This document shows, one piece after another, positions 1 through 7,720 of a DNA stretch of 25,089 nucleotides (its first letter is position 1; each line of letters starts with the position of its first letter). The stretch is from positions 1 to 25,089 of the forward strand of contig CAZNJQ010000009.1 in the NCBI GenBank assembly GCA_964573545.1, given 5' to 3'. This DNA comes from CAZNJQ01 sp964573545 (lineage in GTDB: Bacteria > Patescibacteriota > Minisyncoccia > Phycocordibacterales > UBA2135). The position numbers were made by a program, and so were the translations under genes. Below the pieces are notes generated by a model. It worked only from the letters and a program-made list of their open reading frames with translations. It had not been told where the DNA came from and did not search any database.

Positions 1-475
1 TGGTTCGACTGCGCTCACCATAAATGCCGTTTGCGTACGGCTTTTCGCGGCGAAAATAGAGAGGGCATTTTTTCTGCATCTCTTTATTCGGCGCGCCGCG
101 CCCTTTGTATTCGCCGCTTATGATCTGGTATTGGAGTGTCGGGTCACGCCATTTGTCTTTCCCGATTTCCGAGCCGTCAACATAGACCGTTTTATCCCAC
201 GCATTGAGATTCTCTACGAATTCAAAATCCGTTCCATATTTCCCGTACGAGAGAATGAGCACGTCCGCCTGTCTCGCAAATTCAACAAACGTGTCTTTCG
301 CGAGCCCATAGCGAGCTTTAAAATCGCCGCCGAACGGGTGCGGATAATACTCCGGGTAGCGGAACTCCAAACCGGGATGCTCTTTTTTAAGCTCCGAGAG
401 CCCGTCTAAAACGGTATCGCAATAAAAATCATCGCGCTCCGTCGGTGTTATAACGCCAATGCGATAGTCCATCAT
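1..475 (-). CDS. Unrecognised protein of the glycosyltransferase locus, N-terminal 158 residues (cut by window edge)
   Basis: The frame is open from ATG at 475 to the window edge, so the C-terminus is missing. The ATG overlaps the stop of the upstream GT4 gene as ATGA, which supports translational coupling; a second in-frame ATG follows at once (472). The protein begins MMDYRIGVITPTERDDFYCD and contains an acidic and aromatic first 60 residues, a hydrophobic strand ADVLILSYGKYG near residue 80, and a CPLYFRREKPY segment near residue 140. I do not recognise the family. Its place as the last visible gene of a sugar-polymer operon suggests a role in glycan assembly, perhaps another transferase, but no GT motif is visible in this part. 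The last codons before the edge include a small repeat-like TGGT...ACCA element (positions 1-20), so the end of the visible frame may be atypical. Confidence 0.7.
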   Translation of the reverse strand, partial: MMDYRIGVITPTERDDFYCDTVLDGLSELKKEHPGLEFRYPEYYPHPFGGDFKARYGLAKDTFVEFARQADVLILSYGKYGTDFEFVENLNAWDKTVYVDGSEIGKDKWRDPTLQYQIISGEYKGRGAPNKEMQKKCPLYFRREKPYANGIYGERSRT

Positions 476-1551
476 ATTGTTTTAATATCGTCGGCAATAC
501 GCTTAATAAGCGTATTCAAATCGAAACGCGCCCTAGCCCTCTCATACAGATAGTTTTCTGTCTCTCTTTTTTGGGAGGGCTCCATGTCCATGATCGCTAG
601 TATCTTTCGCGCGGTATCGTTCGCATCTCTTTCATTGTACAGCAGAAATCCGGCATATTCTCCAAAAAGGTCTTCAAAAGCCCTATTTGCTGAGAGCGTT
701 ATAGTGCCGGATGCAATGCTCTCCAAGACAGCTTTATCCATGCCCCCTGTCGGGGTTAGATTAACGCTTATATCCGATTTTTGATATTCCCGATTAACAT
801 CCGAGAATGCGATTTTCCCTAAAAAGTTAATTTCTTTTTCAAGCCGATATTTTTTTATGAGCGCTTCCAACTTTTTTTGATAACCGATATCGGAAGGCGT
901 CGCCGCAGAGCCGACAAGATGCACCGTAAATTCTTGTCCGTGTTCTTTCAGCATCCGCGCCGTCTCAATCAAAATATCAAGATTTTTTATCGGCGTAATT
1001 CTTCCAACATGAAGAATTCTAAAAGGTTTGGACGGCGGTGGCCCCTTCCTGCGTTCAAACTGTTTGAAATCAATCCCGTGGCCGACAAAATTAACTTTTT
1101 TGCTTTTTAAGCGGAATGCTTCCGGCGTCGTGCTCCAAATAACGTGCGCCAGTTTCTCCGCGACACGGAGCTTCACATTCACTTGCCGGTGCACGTACCA
1201 GAGGCCGATTTTTTTATGAAAAAATCTCCATAGGAGGCCCCCGAGAACGACGTACTCCGGGTTCATGTGGACGAATACGACGTCGTACTCACTGCGAAGT
1301 CGCCATGCGTATGTATAGAATCGGAATATATAGCGCAACACGCATAACACATGTGACATGTGACATGTGACATGCGATTCTTTGCCGAGAGAAAAGACCG
1401 AAACGTTGCCGGGTAAGGCATGCACCCCTTCTTCCAGACAGACGACACTCACCTTTTCAAAGTGCCTTGAGAACTCCTGAATCCATGAGTGAAAGAAGCC
1501 AAGAACGTCACCCGCCGCATCAACCTTTTGCGTTATTATTAAAAGATTCAT
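472..1551 (-). CDS. Glycosyltransferase family 4 (GT4, GT-B fold)
   Basis: A 359-residue protein of normal length for a GT4 enzyme, which transfers a sugar from a nucleotide donor to a growing glycan, usually on the cytoplasmic face of the membrane. The N-terminal half is the acceptor domain. The C-terminal half shows the donor-domain hallmark HVGRITPIKNLDILIETA (about residues 181-198) and a degenerate E-x7-E region (DKAVLESIASG, about 270). The start ATG lies 32 bases inside the end of the upstream UDP-sugar dehydrogenase, and its stop overlaps the next gene by ATGA, so it sits in a coupled operon. An oddity is a tandem 7-base repeat at 1349-1376 that encodes the Cys/His/Met-rich stretch SHVTCHMSHV near residues 59-68, in a region that is normally variable in this fold. 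Donor and acceptor cannot be read from sequence. Confidence 0.9.
   Translation of the reverse strand: MNLLIITQKVDAAGDVLGFFHSWIQEFSRHFEKVSVVCLEEGVHALPGNVSVFSLGKESHVTCHMSHVLCVLRYIFRFYTYAWRLRSEYDVVFVHMNPEYVVLGGLLWRFFHKKIGLWYVHRQVNVKLRVAEKLAHVIWSTTPEAFRLKSKKVNFVGHGIDFKQFERRKGPPPSKPFRILHVGRITPIKNLDILIETARMLKEHGQEFTVHLVGSAATPSDIGYQKKLEALIKKYRLEKEINFLGKIAFSDVNREYQKSDISVNLTPTGGMDKAVLESIASGTITLSANRAFEDLFGEYAGFLLYNERDANDTARKILAIMDMEPSQKRETENYLYERARARFDLNTLIKRIADDIKTI
1349..1376. repeat. Tandem 7-base repeat inside GT4 gene
   Basis: Three exact ACATGTG units (1349-1355, 1356-1362, 1363-1369) are followed by ACATGCG. Because 3 x 7 = 21 bases, the array reads as a 7-residue cycle rather than disrupting the frame. 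It is one of five such arrays in the window. Confidence 0.9.
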
Positions 1552-2437
1552 TTGATGATTCGAGTCCCTCTTCGGTCGGCAGTGTCACAAGTTTATTATT
1601 AATCTCCTCAACACGCTCAAGAAGTTCCGCGGAAACGCCAAGTTCGCGCGCTTTCTGAATGAGCGCCCGTGTATCTTTCGGGAGACATTTGCCGCCATAG
1701 CCGCGATAGCCCTTGTGGAGAACCACAAGATGACTTCTTCCAATACGCTTGTCCGCCGCTGCGGCGTCTTTCACGCTGTCATAGTTAATGCCCAACGCCT
1801 TGCAGATATCATACATCTGATTTGCGAAGACAACCTTCGTCGCAAACCATGTATTACCGAAATACTTGACCATCTCGGCTTCCGTCGCTGGCATCATGCG
1901 CTCAAACGGCGCCATGGGAAGTATCTGCATAAGCTCCCCCGCAACAGAATAGCTTTTGTCAGTATATCCCACGATTTGTCTATCGGGATAGCGCATGTCC
2001 TGGTCAGCGGTCACTTCAGTCAGAAACTCGGGGTTGAATAAAAATCTGTGCTGGGGATATTTCTCCTGGAACGATTCCGTAGTGCCTGGCACGATAGTTG
2101 ATTTGATAACAATGATTTTGCCATCTTTCAAATTACCGATTGCCTCCTCGACAATTGAGAGATCAAAGCCGCCGCGTTCTTCGTCATAGGGAGTCGGTAC
2201 ACAGATAAAGACGACATCCGCCTGGTTTATCTCTTCGAGGGAGCCAATGCCTTTGTGGGGATCGTATACAAGCGGTTTATCAAAAATACGCGCGACTGCG
2301 CCGCCGACCATGCCGACACCCATGATGCCGATTTTCTTTTGGGAAAGCGGGCGTGCCCGATGCGGTGTTCCGGTGCGGGGGGATGTTTTTTTAGCTTTTA
2401 CCAGACGAGACGCACGGAGAACGGATTTCTTCTTCAT
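1520..2437 (-). CDS. UDP-glucose 6-dehydrogenase-type enzyme, short form
   Basis: Member of the UDP-glucose/GDP-mannose dehydrogenase family, which oxidises a nucleotide-sugar C6 alcohol to the acid in two NAD-dependent steps. UDP-glucose to UDP-glucuronate is the likeliest reaction because a UDP-glucuronate decarboxylase gene lies at 13736-14713. Seen: dinucleotide-binding GVGMVGG at residues 40-46, STIVPGT at 113-119, NPEFLTEV at 135-142, the catalytic-helix signature KYFGNTWFATK at 191-201, and the nucleophile Cys251 in GGKCLPKD. At 305 residues it is about 100 shorter than usual: the NAD domain and central dimerisation helix are present, but the C-terminal UDP-binding domain is absent. 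A basic tail of about 33 residues precedes the Rossmann fold, and no later start codon fits. Its last 32 bases overlap the next GT4 gene. Substrate assignment rests on context. Confidence 0.85.
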   Translation of the reverse strand: MKKKSVLRASRLVKAKKTSPRTGTPHRARPLSQKKIGIMGVGMVGGAVARIFDKPLVYDPHKGIGSLEEINQADVVFICVPTPYDEERGGFDLSIVEEAIGNLKDGKIIVIKSTIVPGTTESFQEKYPQHRFLFNPEFLTEVTADQDMRYPDRQIVGYTDKSYSVAGELMQILPMAPFERMMPATEAEMVKYFGNTWFATKVVFANQMYDICKALGINYDSVKDAAAADKRIGRSHLVVLHKGYRGYGGKCLPKDTRALIQKARELGVSAELLERVEEINNKLVTLPTEEGLESSNESFNNNAKG

Positions 2438-2519
2438 AAGATTGGATGCTTCATTAAATCCCTTGTAATACTAGCTTAAAACAAGAAAAAGACGCTCTGA
2501 GTTGCTTGCGCAAAACATT

Positions 2520-3035
2520 TCAAAACGCCGCGACCATGCGCGCAAATTCTTTCAAATCCCGTACCTCCGCATATCCGTCCCGGCCTTCCTCATCGGCGTA
2601 CGGCGCCCCCTCTCTGCGCATCCGAACCGGAATAAGCGCTGGATTTGCGCGCTTTGCGTCATAAAGCCATGCCATGCGATCATCCAGTAAAACCGCCGGG
2701 GTGCGCGAGTCGTTGTTTGAGAACCATTCTTTCAAGACAACGGACTTTAAGACATCGCCCGTGAAAAGCATGTCATCAAAATAGCTCGTTATGCCGCTTG
2801 AGGAGACCTTTGCTCTTTGAAATGCCTCTTCTCCGAAAGTGATGAGTATTAATCTGTGGCTATCATGACCCTTCAGAAAATCCACCGTGTCGGGGAAGAG
2901 GAAACCGGAGATATCCTTTTGGAATGCGGCACCGGAAAATCCGGCGATATCGTTCAATATGCCGTTCTCTTTAAGGAACCCTTTGAACTTCACTGTATCA
3001 AAGAGTGTGTAATCAAAATCGAGGAAAAGGGTCAT
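2520..3035 (-). CDS. HAD-superfamily hydrolase (phosphatase-like)
   Basis: A 171-residue protein with HAD motif I as DFDYTLFDT (Asp6 nucleophile and Asp8 acid/base), motif II Thr in LILITFGEE near residue 65, a Lys candidate for motif III near residue 95, and acidic motif IV VLLDDR near residue 118. This is the minimal Rossmannoid core with a small cap, fitting a small-molecule or sugar-phosphate phosphatase. It lies 14 bases after the YvcK-like gene on the same strand and before the UDP-sugar dehydrogenase, so it is probably co-transcribed. The substrate is unknown. Confidence 0.8.
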   Translation of the reverse strand: MTLFLDFDYTLFDTVKFKGFLKENGILNDIAGFSGAAFQKDISGFLFPDTVDFLKGHDSHRLILITFGEEAFQRAKVSSSGITSYFDDMLFTGDVLKSVVLKEWFSNNDSRTPAVLLDDRMAWLYDAKRANPALIPVRMRREGAPYADEEGRDGYAEVRDLKEFARMVAAF

Positions 3036-3049
3036 CGTCTGAAACGGTG

Positions 3050-4060
3050 TTACAATACGCCGACGATCACATGGGCAAGCTTGTCGGGGTCATGTCTGAT
3101 AAGGCTCCGTTTCACCGAATCAGCCGTCCCTTTTTTGACGGCCTCTGCCGCGAGAAAATCATTCCGTATCACACGATACCCCTCCGACTCTGCGAGGTCG
3201 TCTGCGACAGGAAATTCTTTTTGAGTTGCGTAAAGCTCGAGGATATCGTCCGGCAAAGGCGTGTCATTGATGAGAATATGGTCGGGCATCCTTCCTCCGT
3301 GCAAGACGATCTCTTGCAAATAGTCGCGCGCCGTAAAATTATGGGTCTGGCCGTATTTACTCATAAGATTCGTGATATATAAAAATTTCCCGCGAGATTC
3401 CGAAAGCGCACGGGATGCGCCGGGGACGACAACGTTGGCAAGTATGCTCGTATAGAGGTCTCCGGGGCCCATAACAATGAGATCGGCATTCCTTATCGCT
3501 TCTTCCGCCTTGGGAGATATTTCGGCCCCCTCATCAACCCATAAGCGCCGTATCCGTTGTGTCCCATCATGGGTCTCGGGCGGCTCATCAATGTGGGTCT
3601 CTCCCTCAAGCACTGCGCCATTCTCATACTCGGCAGAGAGGGTTAACGTCCTGTTTGCAACCGGAAGCACGCGACCGCGAACCCGGAGCATCTGCGACGC
3701 ATATTCAAGCGCCCGCTCCTCGGAACCGAAGATATCTGTCAGCGCGACAAGAAACAAGTTTCCGAAATTATGCCCCCTGAGACCAGCGCCCTTATCAAAC
3801 CGGTGGAGAAACAGCGAGCGGAGCGCGTGCCCCACTTCGCTGTCGTCGGCAAGTGCGACGAGCGCCATGCGAAAATCTCCGACCGGCAGGTAGCCAAACT
3901 CGTCTCGCAGACGCCCCGTTGAACCGCCACTGTCGGCGACAGTAACGATAGCAGTAATATCAAAAAGCTCCGGCGGGTATTTTTTGAGGCCGGACAAAAC
4001 GGTGTACGTTCCTGTACCGCCGCCGATCACAACTATATTTTTTTGCTGGCTTTCAGGCAT
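3050..4060 (-). CDS. YvcK/CofD-like protein (gluconeogenesis factor family)
   Basis: A 336-residue protein of the YvcK (UPF0052) branch of the CofD-like superfamily. Seen: the N-terminal nucleotide-binding GGGTGTYTVLSGLK (about residues 13-26), the family signature ADSGGSTGRLRDE with the following GDFRMALVALA (about 42-70), GHNFGNLFLVAL (about 95-106), and MGPGDLYTSI (about 197-206). YvcK proteins in Firmicutes bind UDP-sugars such as UDP-GlcNAc and influence carbon flux and cell-wall synthesis. That is established for relatives, not for this protein. The gene starts 28 bases inside the end of the upstream GT4 gene, so it is embedded in the glycan operon rather than next to rapZ or whiA, its frequent partners elsewhere. 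A sensor or regulator role for UDP-sugar supply is an inference. Confidence 0.92.
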   Translation of the reverse strand: MPESQQKNIVVIGGGTGTYTVLSGLKKYPPELFDITAIVTVADSGGSTGRLRDEFGYLPVGDFRMALVALADDSEVGHALRSLFLHRFDKGAGLRGHNFGNLFLVALTDIFGSEERALEYASQMLRVRGRVLPVANRTLTLSAEYENGAVLEGETHIDEPPETHDGTQRIRRLWVDEGAEISPKAEEAIRNADLIVMGPGDLYTSILANVVVPGASRALSESRGKFLYITNLMSKYGQTHNFTARDYLQEIVLHGGRMPDHILINDTPLPDDILELYATQKEFPVADDLAESEGYRVIRNDFLAAEAVKKGTADSVKRSLIRHDPDKLAHVIVGVL

Positions 4061-5118
4061 TGTTCAAAAGATTCTCTATATAATCTTAAATAACGCTCTT
4101 TGTCTGTATAAGGATACTCATATTCTCCGGATTTGGGAAGCTTGCGCTCATATAACGCGATAAGAGTCTGCGCGATTTCTTCCGCAGTGCGGCCTGTTAT
4201 ATGTGCGCCAACGTCCTTGGCAACACCGACGTCCGGAGCGACAACCGGAGTTCCCACGATCCGTGCCTCAACCATATTCATGCCATACCCCTCGTACCAA
4301 GAAGTAATGAGCAAGACATCGGCGCTTTTATAATAGCCCGCGATGCCATCTTGCCACCCTTCTGTTGTTATTACATTATTACTTAATCCATACTTCTTGA
4401 TCCTTAATTCCAATTCTTTGCGCAACGAGCCATCACCCACCACGACAAGCCCCGCATTCGGGATTTTTTTGAAGACTAGAGAAAACGCCTGGAGAGCGAG
4501 AAGTGGATTTTTCTCCCTCTCGAACCGCCCCACCCACAAAACGGTAAAATCGAACTTTTTTTGCAGTATCCGAGCGCGCGCATTTTTTATGTCTTCTGCG
4601 TCAATAAAAATAGGCAGAACGCTGACATTTAACGTTTGACACTTGACGTTTGACAGAGAATCTTTAATTCGCTTGCTAACAACACGAATGCCGTCTGCTT
4701 TTGGTATGGTTATTTTTGATACGACATATCGTATGAAATTTTTTACCGACTCTTTGCGGAAATAGGGGCTTAAAAAATCCGTGTGGATCTGAAGCTGAAG
4801 TGGTGCGCGTATTTGTCTTGCGATTTTATACGCAATATATCCAATCTCAAACGGATCCTGTGCTGTAACAACATCTATTCCACCGAATCCTCTTTTGGGA
4901 ATTCCAAACACAATTTTCCAGATATATTCAAAAACGGCATTTACGGGTTCATGCTCAACAACGACATTCTGAGAAATTTGTTCTTCCCTGAATTTTCCTT
5001 TTGAAACAACAACAATATGGAGCCGTTCAAAAAGTTCCCCGTATTCAACCATCCGCGCCCGCACGGCGCTTCCTTTTTCAAATATCTTCGCATCGCTTGA
5101 GAACATCAGAACTTTCAT
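4033..5118 (-). CDS. Glycosyltransferase family 4 (GT4)
   Basis: A 361-residue GT-B enzyme. The N-terminus MKVLMFSSDAKIFEKGSAVRARMVEYG is a typical acceptor-domain start. The donor domain shows VLWVGRFEREKNPLLALQAF (about residues 190-210) and the nucleotide-sugar-binding E-x7-E pair in TSWYEGYGMNMVEARIVGTPVV (about 280-300). Its start overlaps the exostosin-like gene's stop by ATGA, and its end overlaps the YvcK-like start by 28 bases. A degenerate 7-base repeat at 4622-4656 encodes SLSNVKCQTLNVS near residues 155-166, close to the linker between the two lobes. Sugar specificity cannot be read. Confidence 0.9.
   Translation of the reverse strand: MKVLMFSSDAKIFEKGSAVRARMVEYGELFERLHIVVVSKGKFREEQISQNVVVEHEPVNAVFEYIWKIVFGIPKRGFGGIDVVTAQDPFEIGYIAYKIARQIRAPLQLQIHTDFLSPYFRKESVKNFIRYVVSKITIPKADGIRVVSKRIKDSLSNVKCQTLNVSVLPIFIDAEDIKNARARILQKKFDFTVLWVGRFEREKNPLLALQAFSLVFKKIPNAGLVVVGDGSLRKELELRIKKYGLSNNVITTEGWQDGIAGYYKSADVLLITSWYEGYGMNMVEARIVGTPVVAPDVGVAKDVGAHITGRTAEEIAQTLIALYERKLPKSGEYEYPYTDKERYLRLYRESFEQCLKASKKI
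4622..4656. repeat. Degenerate tandem 7-base repeat inside GT4 gene
   Basis: Five consecutive 7-mers fit the pattern TTGACRT with one or two changes: CTGACAT, TTAACGT, TTGACAC, TTGACGT, TTGACAG. The frame is kept through the array. Confidence 0.8.
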
Positions 5119-6170
5119 AGTTTAAGGTTGTTCTCGAACATATACTTCAAAAACGAATCAAATCTGAGATATTTCATGAACGTCTCGCGTGCCTGTTTTT
5201 GCGCCGCATGGAATGTCTCGTTCGTCAACCCATCCCAAAATTTCCGTATATATATGTCAGTGTTCCGGACATCCGTGTACGGTACAAATACGACAAATTT
5301 CCTATAATCAACGACATTCTGGAGCGGAAGAACCCATTCCGTATCAATGACGACCGGAATCCTCCCGAGAGCAAGCGTCTCATAAAAGCGTGTCGCCATG
5401 TTGGCGTCACCTCGTGGCATAAGGACAAAATCAGACTGCAGAATATTGGCAATGTATTCTCTCCGAAGTTCCACGGGGTCCCCTTTCATGGTTTTTTTGC
5501 TCGCGGAATAAAAATCTCTGACCAGAAAAGAGGTCTTGACACGCGGGGAACCCTCCACGGCGTGCATGGCTTTTTTCCTCCAGTAAATACCCTGCTTGTG
5601 GACATCGGCGTGCACGTCACGCAAGACATACTTTCTGAAGTCGAGGGAAACAATCCGCGAAAGATACTTGAGCTTCTGACGGAAGCTCCCGAGTTCTCCC
5701 CATCCGCAAAAACTCACCGTCGGGATGTCGCTTTTGTCGCGCAAGAAAAACAGATTTTCTTCGAGAATATCTCCAGCATAAATCTGCGTCGGCATGATCA
5801 CCGTACCGTCCCCCTCCCTGTGCATATACTTGTAGCCCGCATACCGAAAAATGATCGATTCCGGAACTGCGATATCTTCTTCGGAATCCCCATATGCGAA
5901 AATGAGAATTTTTTTGCCGTACTTCCGCGCATGTGACACAAAAAAATCAATGTACGGCGTATTGCCGCGCACAGAGGAATAGTAATGGGGAATCAGGAAA
6001 TAATCCGCATCGCGCGGCTCACCCACAAGTTCAATAAAACTAAAATCCATTTCGTCGAAAATCGCGCGGAACGGTTTCGTGCCCGTGTATGGCTCTTTCC
6101 CCAACTGCTTATTCAAAATCGGGAACGTCTTCACGCCCGGAAGTGGTTCGCCGATAAAGACTTTTGTCAT
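5115..6170 (-). CDS. Exostosin-like glycosyltransferase (GT47-related)
   Basis: A 351-residue protein resembling the exostosin family (GT47), inverting GT-B transferases best known from eukaryotic heparan sulfate and plant wall synthesis and also found in bacterial glycan loci. The N-terminal half contains DADYFLIPHYYSS (about residue 60) and ILIFAYGDSEED (about 95). The diagnostic block is SDFVLMPRGDANMATRFYETLALGRIPVVID (cited here as positions about 249-279: PRGD, the Arg/Glu pair and GRIPVVI). It has no signal peptide, so it probably acts in the cytoplasm. ATGA overlaps link it to the GtrA-GT4 fusion upstream and the GT4 downstream. If the locus makes a uronate- or xylose-containing polymer, a GT47 partner would fit, but that is inference. 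Confidence 0.85.
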   Translation of the reverse strand: MTKVFIGEPLPGVKTFPILNKQLGKEPYTGTKPFRAIFDEMDFSFIELVGEPRDADYFLIPHYYSSVRGNTPYIDFFVSHARKYGKKILIFAYGDSEEDIAVPESIIFRYAGYKYMHREGDGTVIMPTQIYAGDILEENLFFLRDKSDIPTVSFCGWGELGSFRQKLKYLSRIVSLDFRKYVLRDVHADVHKQGIYWRKKAMHAVEGSPRVKTSFLVRDFYSASKKTMKGDPVELRREYIANILQSDFVLMPRGDANMATRFYETLALGRIPVVIDTEWVLPLQNVVDYRKFVVFVPYTDVRNTDIYIRKFWDGLTNETFHAAQKQARETFMKYLRFDSFLKYMFENNLKL

Positions 6171-7720
6171 GTTGATTGTTTGAGTAGTTCCCCAAGTTCT
6201 CGAAGCATTTTTTCTTTTGAAAATACCTTAACCTTTTCCGATGCGTTCCGCACGAGAATATCCCGCAACGCCTCATCTCTTAGGAGTAACTCAGTCGCGC
6301 GCTTGATTGCTTCTTTGTCATTATATGGAACCAAAATCCCTTCTTTTTGGTCTTCAATAAGTTCTGGATTCCCCCCGATATTCGTTGTAATGACAGGAGT
6401 TCCAAACGCCATTACTTCAAGTAATTGGTGAGAAAATCCTTCATAGCCCGTGTTTAGTACGAACACATCAGCAGCTCGTACGAACTCCATAAGTTTGTCG
6501 TGTTGTAAGCGTCCAGTAAGGATAACCGTGTTTTCCATTCTTAAATCTGAAATCTTAAATCTTAAATCTTTTTCCGCCGGTCCGTCGCCAGCAATGTATA
6601 ACCTAATGTCGGGAAAATCTTTTTTAAGCTGGGAAACAACTTCTATGAGTGCCTCAAATCCTTTCCACGGCACAAGGCGGCCTGCGGAAAAAATCATGGT
6701 CCCGTCGACGCCCAATCGTTCTCGTGCAGTACGCTTGTCAAGAGCTGCAATTAGAGGGTTAAACGCATTATAGATAACTCGTATGCGCTCCTCTGGCACG
6801 CCCCATGCCGATACAATGCGCTTCAGATAGGCGCTTGGCACAATCACCGTCTTGGCATTCCCCGCAACATAATGCTCAATCTTCCTCCGCACCTCGGTCA
6901 CGATATCGAACTTCTTTCTCTGGAATTCTTCCGGAGAAAGAAACATTTGACCTTTTCCTCCTGAGGCGGATCCGCCTTCGGCGGAAACATCTGGCATTTG
7001 ACTATACTGTTCCCACGCATAATCCCCCACGACTTTGACGATAAATGTCGCGCGAAGCATCCTTGACGCCAAAAGTGCTGGAAGCCCCACCGAAACAGGG
7101 TCCTGCGCATAAATGACCCGAGCTCCGGAACCTTCAAAAAGAGTCAGGAAGAAAAATAGTGCGTGCCGAAATATCTTGGGAAAACTACGCACGACACGGA
7201 ACGGAAGCACGCGTACTGGGATGCCGTATTTCGGAAGCTCTTCTTCAATGATTTTCGTGTATGTCGCCGGGCCGCCGATGTCCGGGGGATAGAGTGGTGT
7301 CGCCACGAGTATGAAACGTTTATCCCCACCGTGAAAGATCGAACTATATACAAAAAAACTTATCGTCGCGAGTGCTCCTGATGAAATCACCTGCGCGAGA
7401 AGGTACCAGATACCTGCGTATTCGACGAGAACATACATACATAGTGCGTTGAAAAAAAGTCCCGCCAGTGCAGCCGAGAGGAACAGGGCCAATTGCCGCA
7501 CGGCAACATGTATCCGTGAATCTTTGAAAGTCCATAGTTTTTGAAGCGAGAAACTCACAAGGAATGCAACAACAAACCCGATCGTTGTCGAGGCAAGATA
7601 CCACACCCCCGCAAGATCCGTAAGGACGTACACAAGAGCAAGATATACGGCGGCCGCGGTACCGCCCGAGATAAGATATCTGAAAAACTTAAACTCAATT
7701 AATTCGCGGAGTATGATCAT
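6167..7720 (-). CDS. GtrA-like membrane domain fused to GT4 glycosyltransferase
   Basis: A 517-residue fusion. Residues 1 to about 130 form a GtrA-like domain with four hydrophobic helices (starting FFRYLISGGTAAAVYLALVY) and the Lys/Trp-Thr-Phe turn QKLWTFKD after helix 2. GtrA proteins are usually separate and help move lipid-linked sugars across the membrane. From about residue 133 a full GT4 enzyme follows: ATPLYPPDIGGPATYT at its start, FSAGRLVPWKGFEALIE near residue 345, and the E-x7-E pair in NTGYEGFSHQLLEVMAFGTPV near 440. The fusion would place a transferase at the membrane next to a flippase-like helper. It overlaps both neighbours by ATGA. Two inserts are odd: a palindromic GC-rich stretch (6954-6984) encoding a Gly/Ser/Ala-rich loop, and a 7-base repeat at 6541-6568. 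Confidence 0.9.
   Translation of the reverse strand: MIILRELIEFKFFRYLISGGTAAAVYLALVYVLTDLAGVWYLASTTIGFVVAFLVSFSLQKLWTFKDSRIHVAVRQLALFLSAALAGLFFNALCMYVLVEYAGIWYLLAQVISSGALATISFFVYSSIFHGGDKRFILVATPLYPPDIGGPATYTKIIEEELPKYGIPVRVLPFRVVRSFPKIFRHALFFFLTLFEGSGARVIYAQDPVSVGLPALLASRMLRATFIVKVVGDYAWEQYSQMPDVSAEGGSASGGKGQMFLSPEEFQRKKFDIVTEVRRKIEHYVAGNAKTVIVPSAYLKRIVSAWGVPEERIRVIYNAFNPLIAALDKRTARERLGVDGTMIFSAGRLVPWKGFEALIEVVSQLKKDFPDIRLYIAGDGPAEKDLRFKISDLRMENTVILTGRLQHDKLMEFVRAADVFVLNTGYEGFSHQLLEVMAFGTPVITTNIGGNPELIEDQKEGILVPYNDKEAIKRATELLLRDEALRDILVRNASEKVKVFSKEKMLRELGELLKQST
6541..6568. repeat. Tandem 7-base repeat inside GtrA-GT4 fusion
   Basis: Units TTAAATC, TGAAATC, TTAAATC, TTAAATC run without a gap; the preceding TCCATTC looks like a decayed unit. 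It encodes DLRFKISDLR near residues 384-394 of the fusion. Confidence 0.88.
6954..6984. repeat. Back-to-back GC-rich palindromes in-frame inside GT gene
   Basis: GGCGGATCCGCC (6965-6976) is a perfect 12-base palindrome. CCGCC-TTC-GGCGG (6972-6984) is a second hairpin sharing its right half. A looser copy, CCTCCTGAGG, precedes them. Similar GTCAAATG words flank the block on the coding strand. The block reads as SAEGGSASGGKG, a loop not expected in a GT4 core. Confidence 0.75.

Noticed and set aside
131..409. A 92-residue open frame on the plus strand
   Set aside because: It is antisense to the partial gene at 1-475, which is translationally coupled to the GT4 gene and has a more protein-like sequence.
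1349..1376. The 7-base array as a CRISPR array
   Set aside because: Repeat units are contiguous with no spacers, and no cas gene is present in the window.
2438..2458. Six-codon frame MKHPIL whose stop overlaps the UDP-sugar dehydrogenase ATG
   Set aside because: Short frames like this arise by chance. There is no good promoter or Shine-Dalgarno to support it, although the ATGA overlap is curious.
5199..5936. A 245-residue open frame on the plus strand
   Set aside because: It lies wholly antisense to the exostosin-like gene, which has clear family motifs and ATGA-coupled neighbours. The antisense frame has no recognisable domain.
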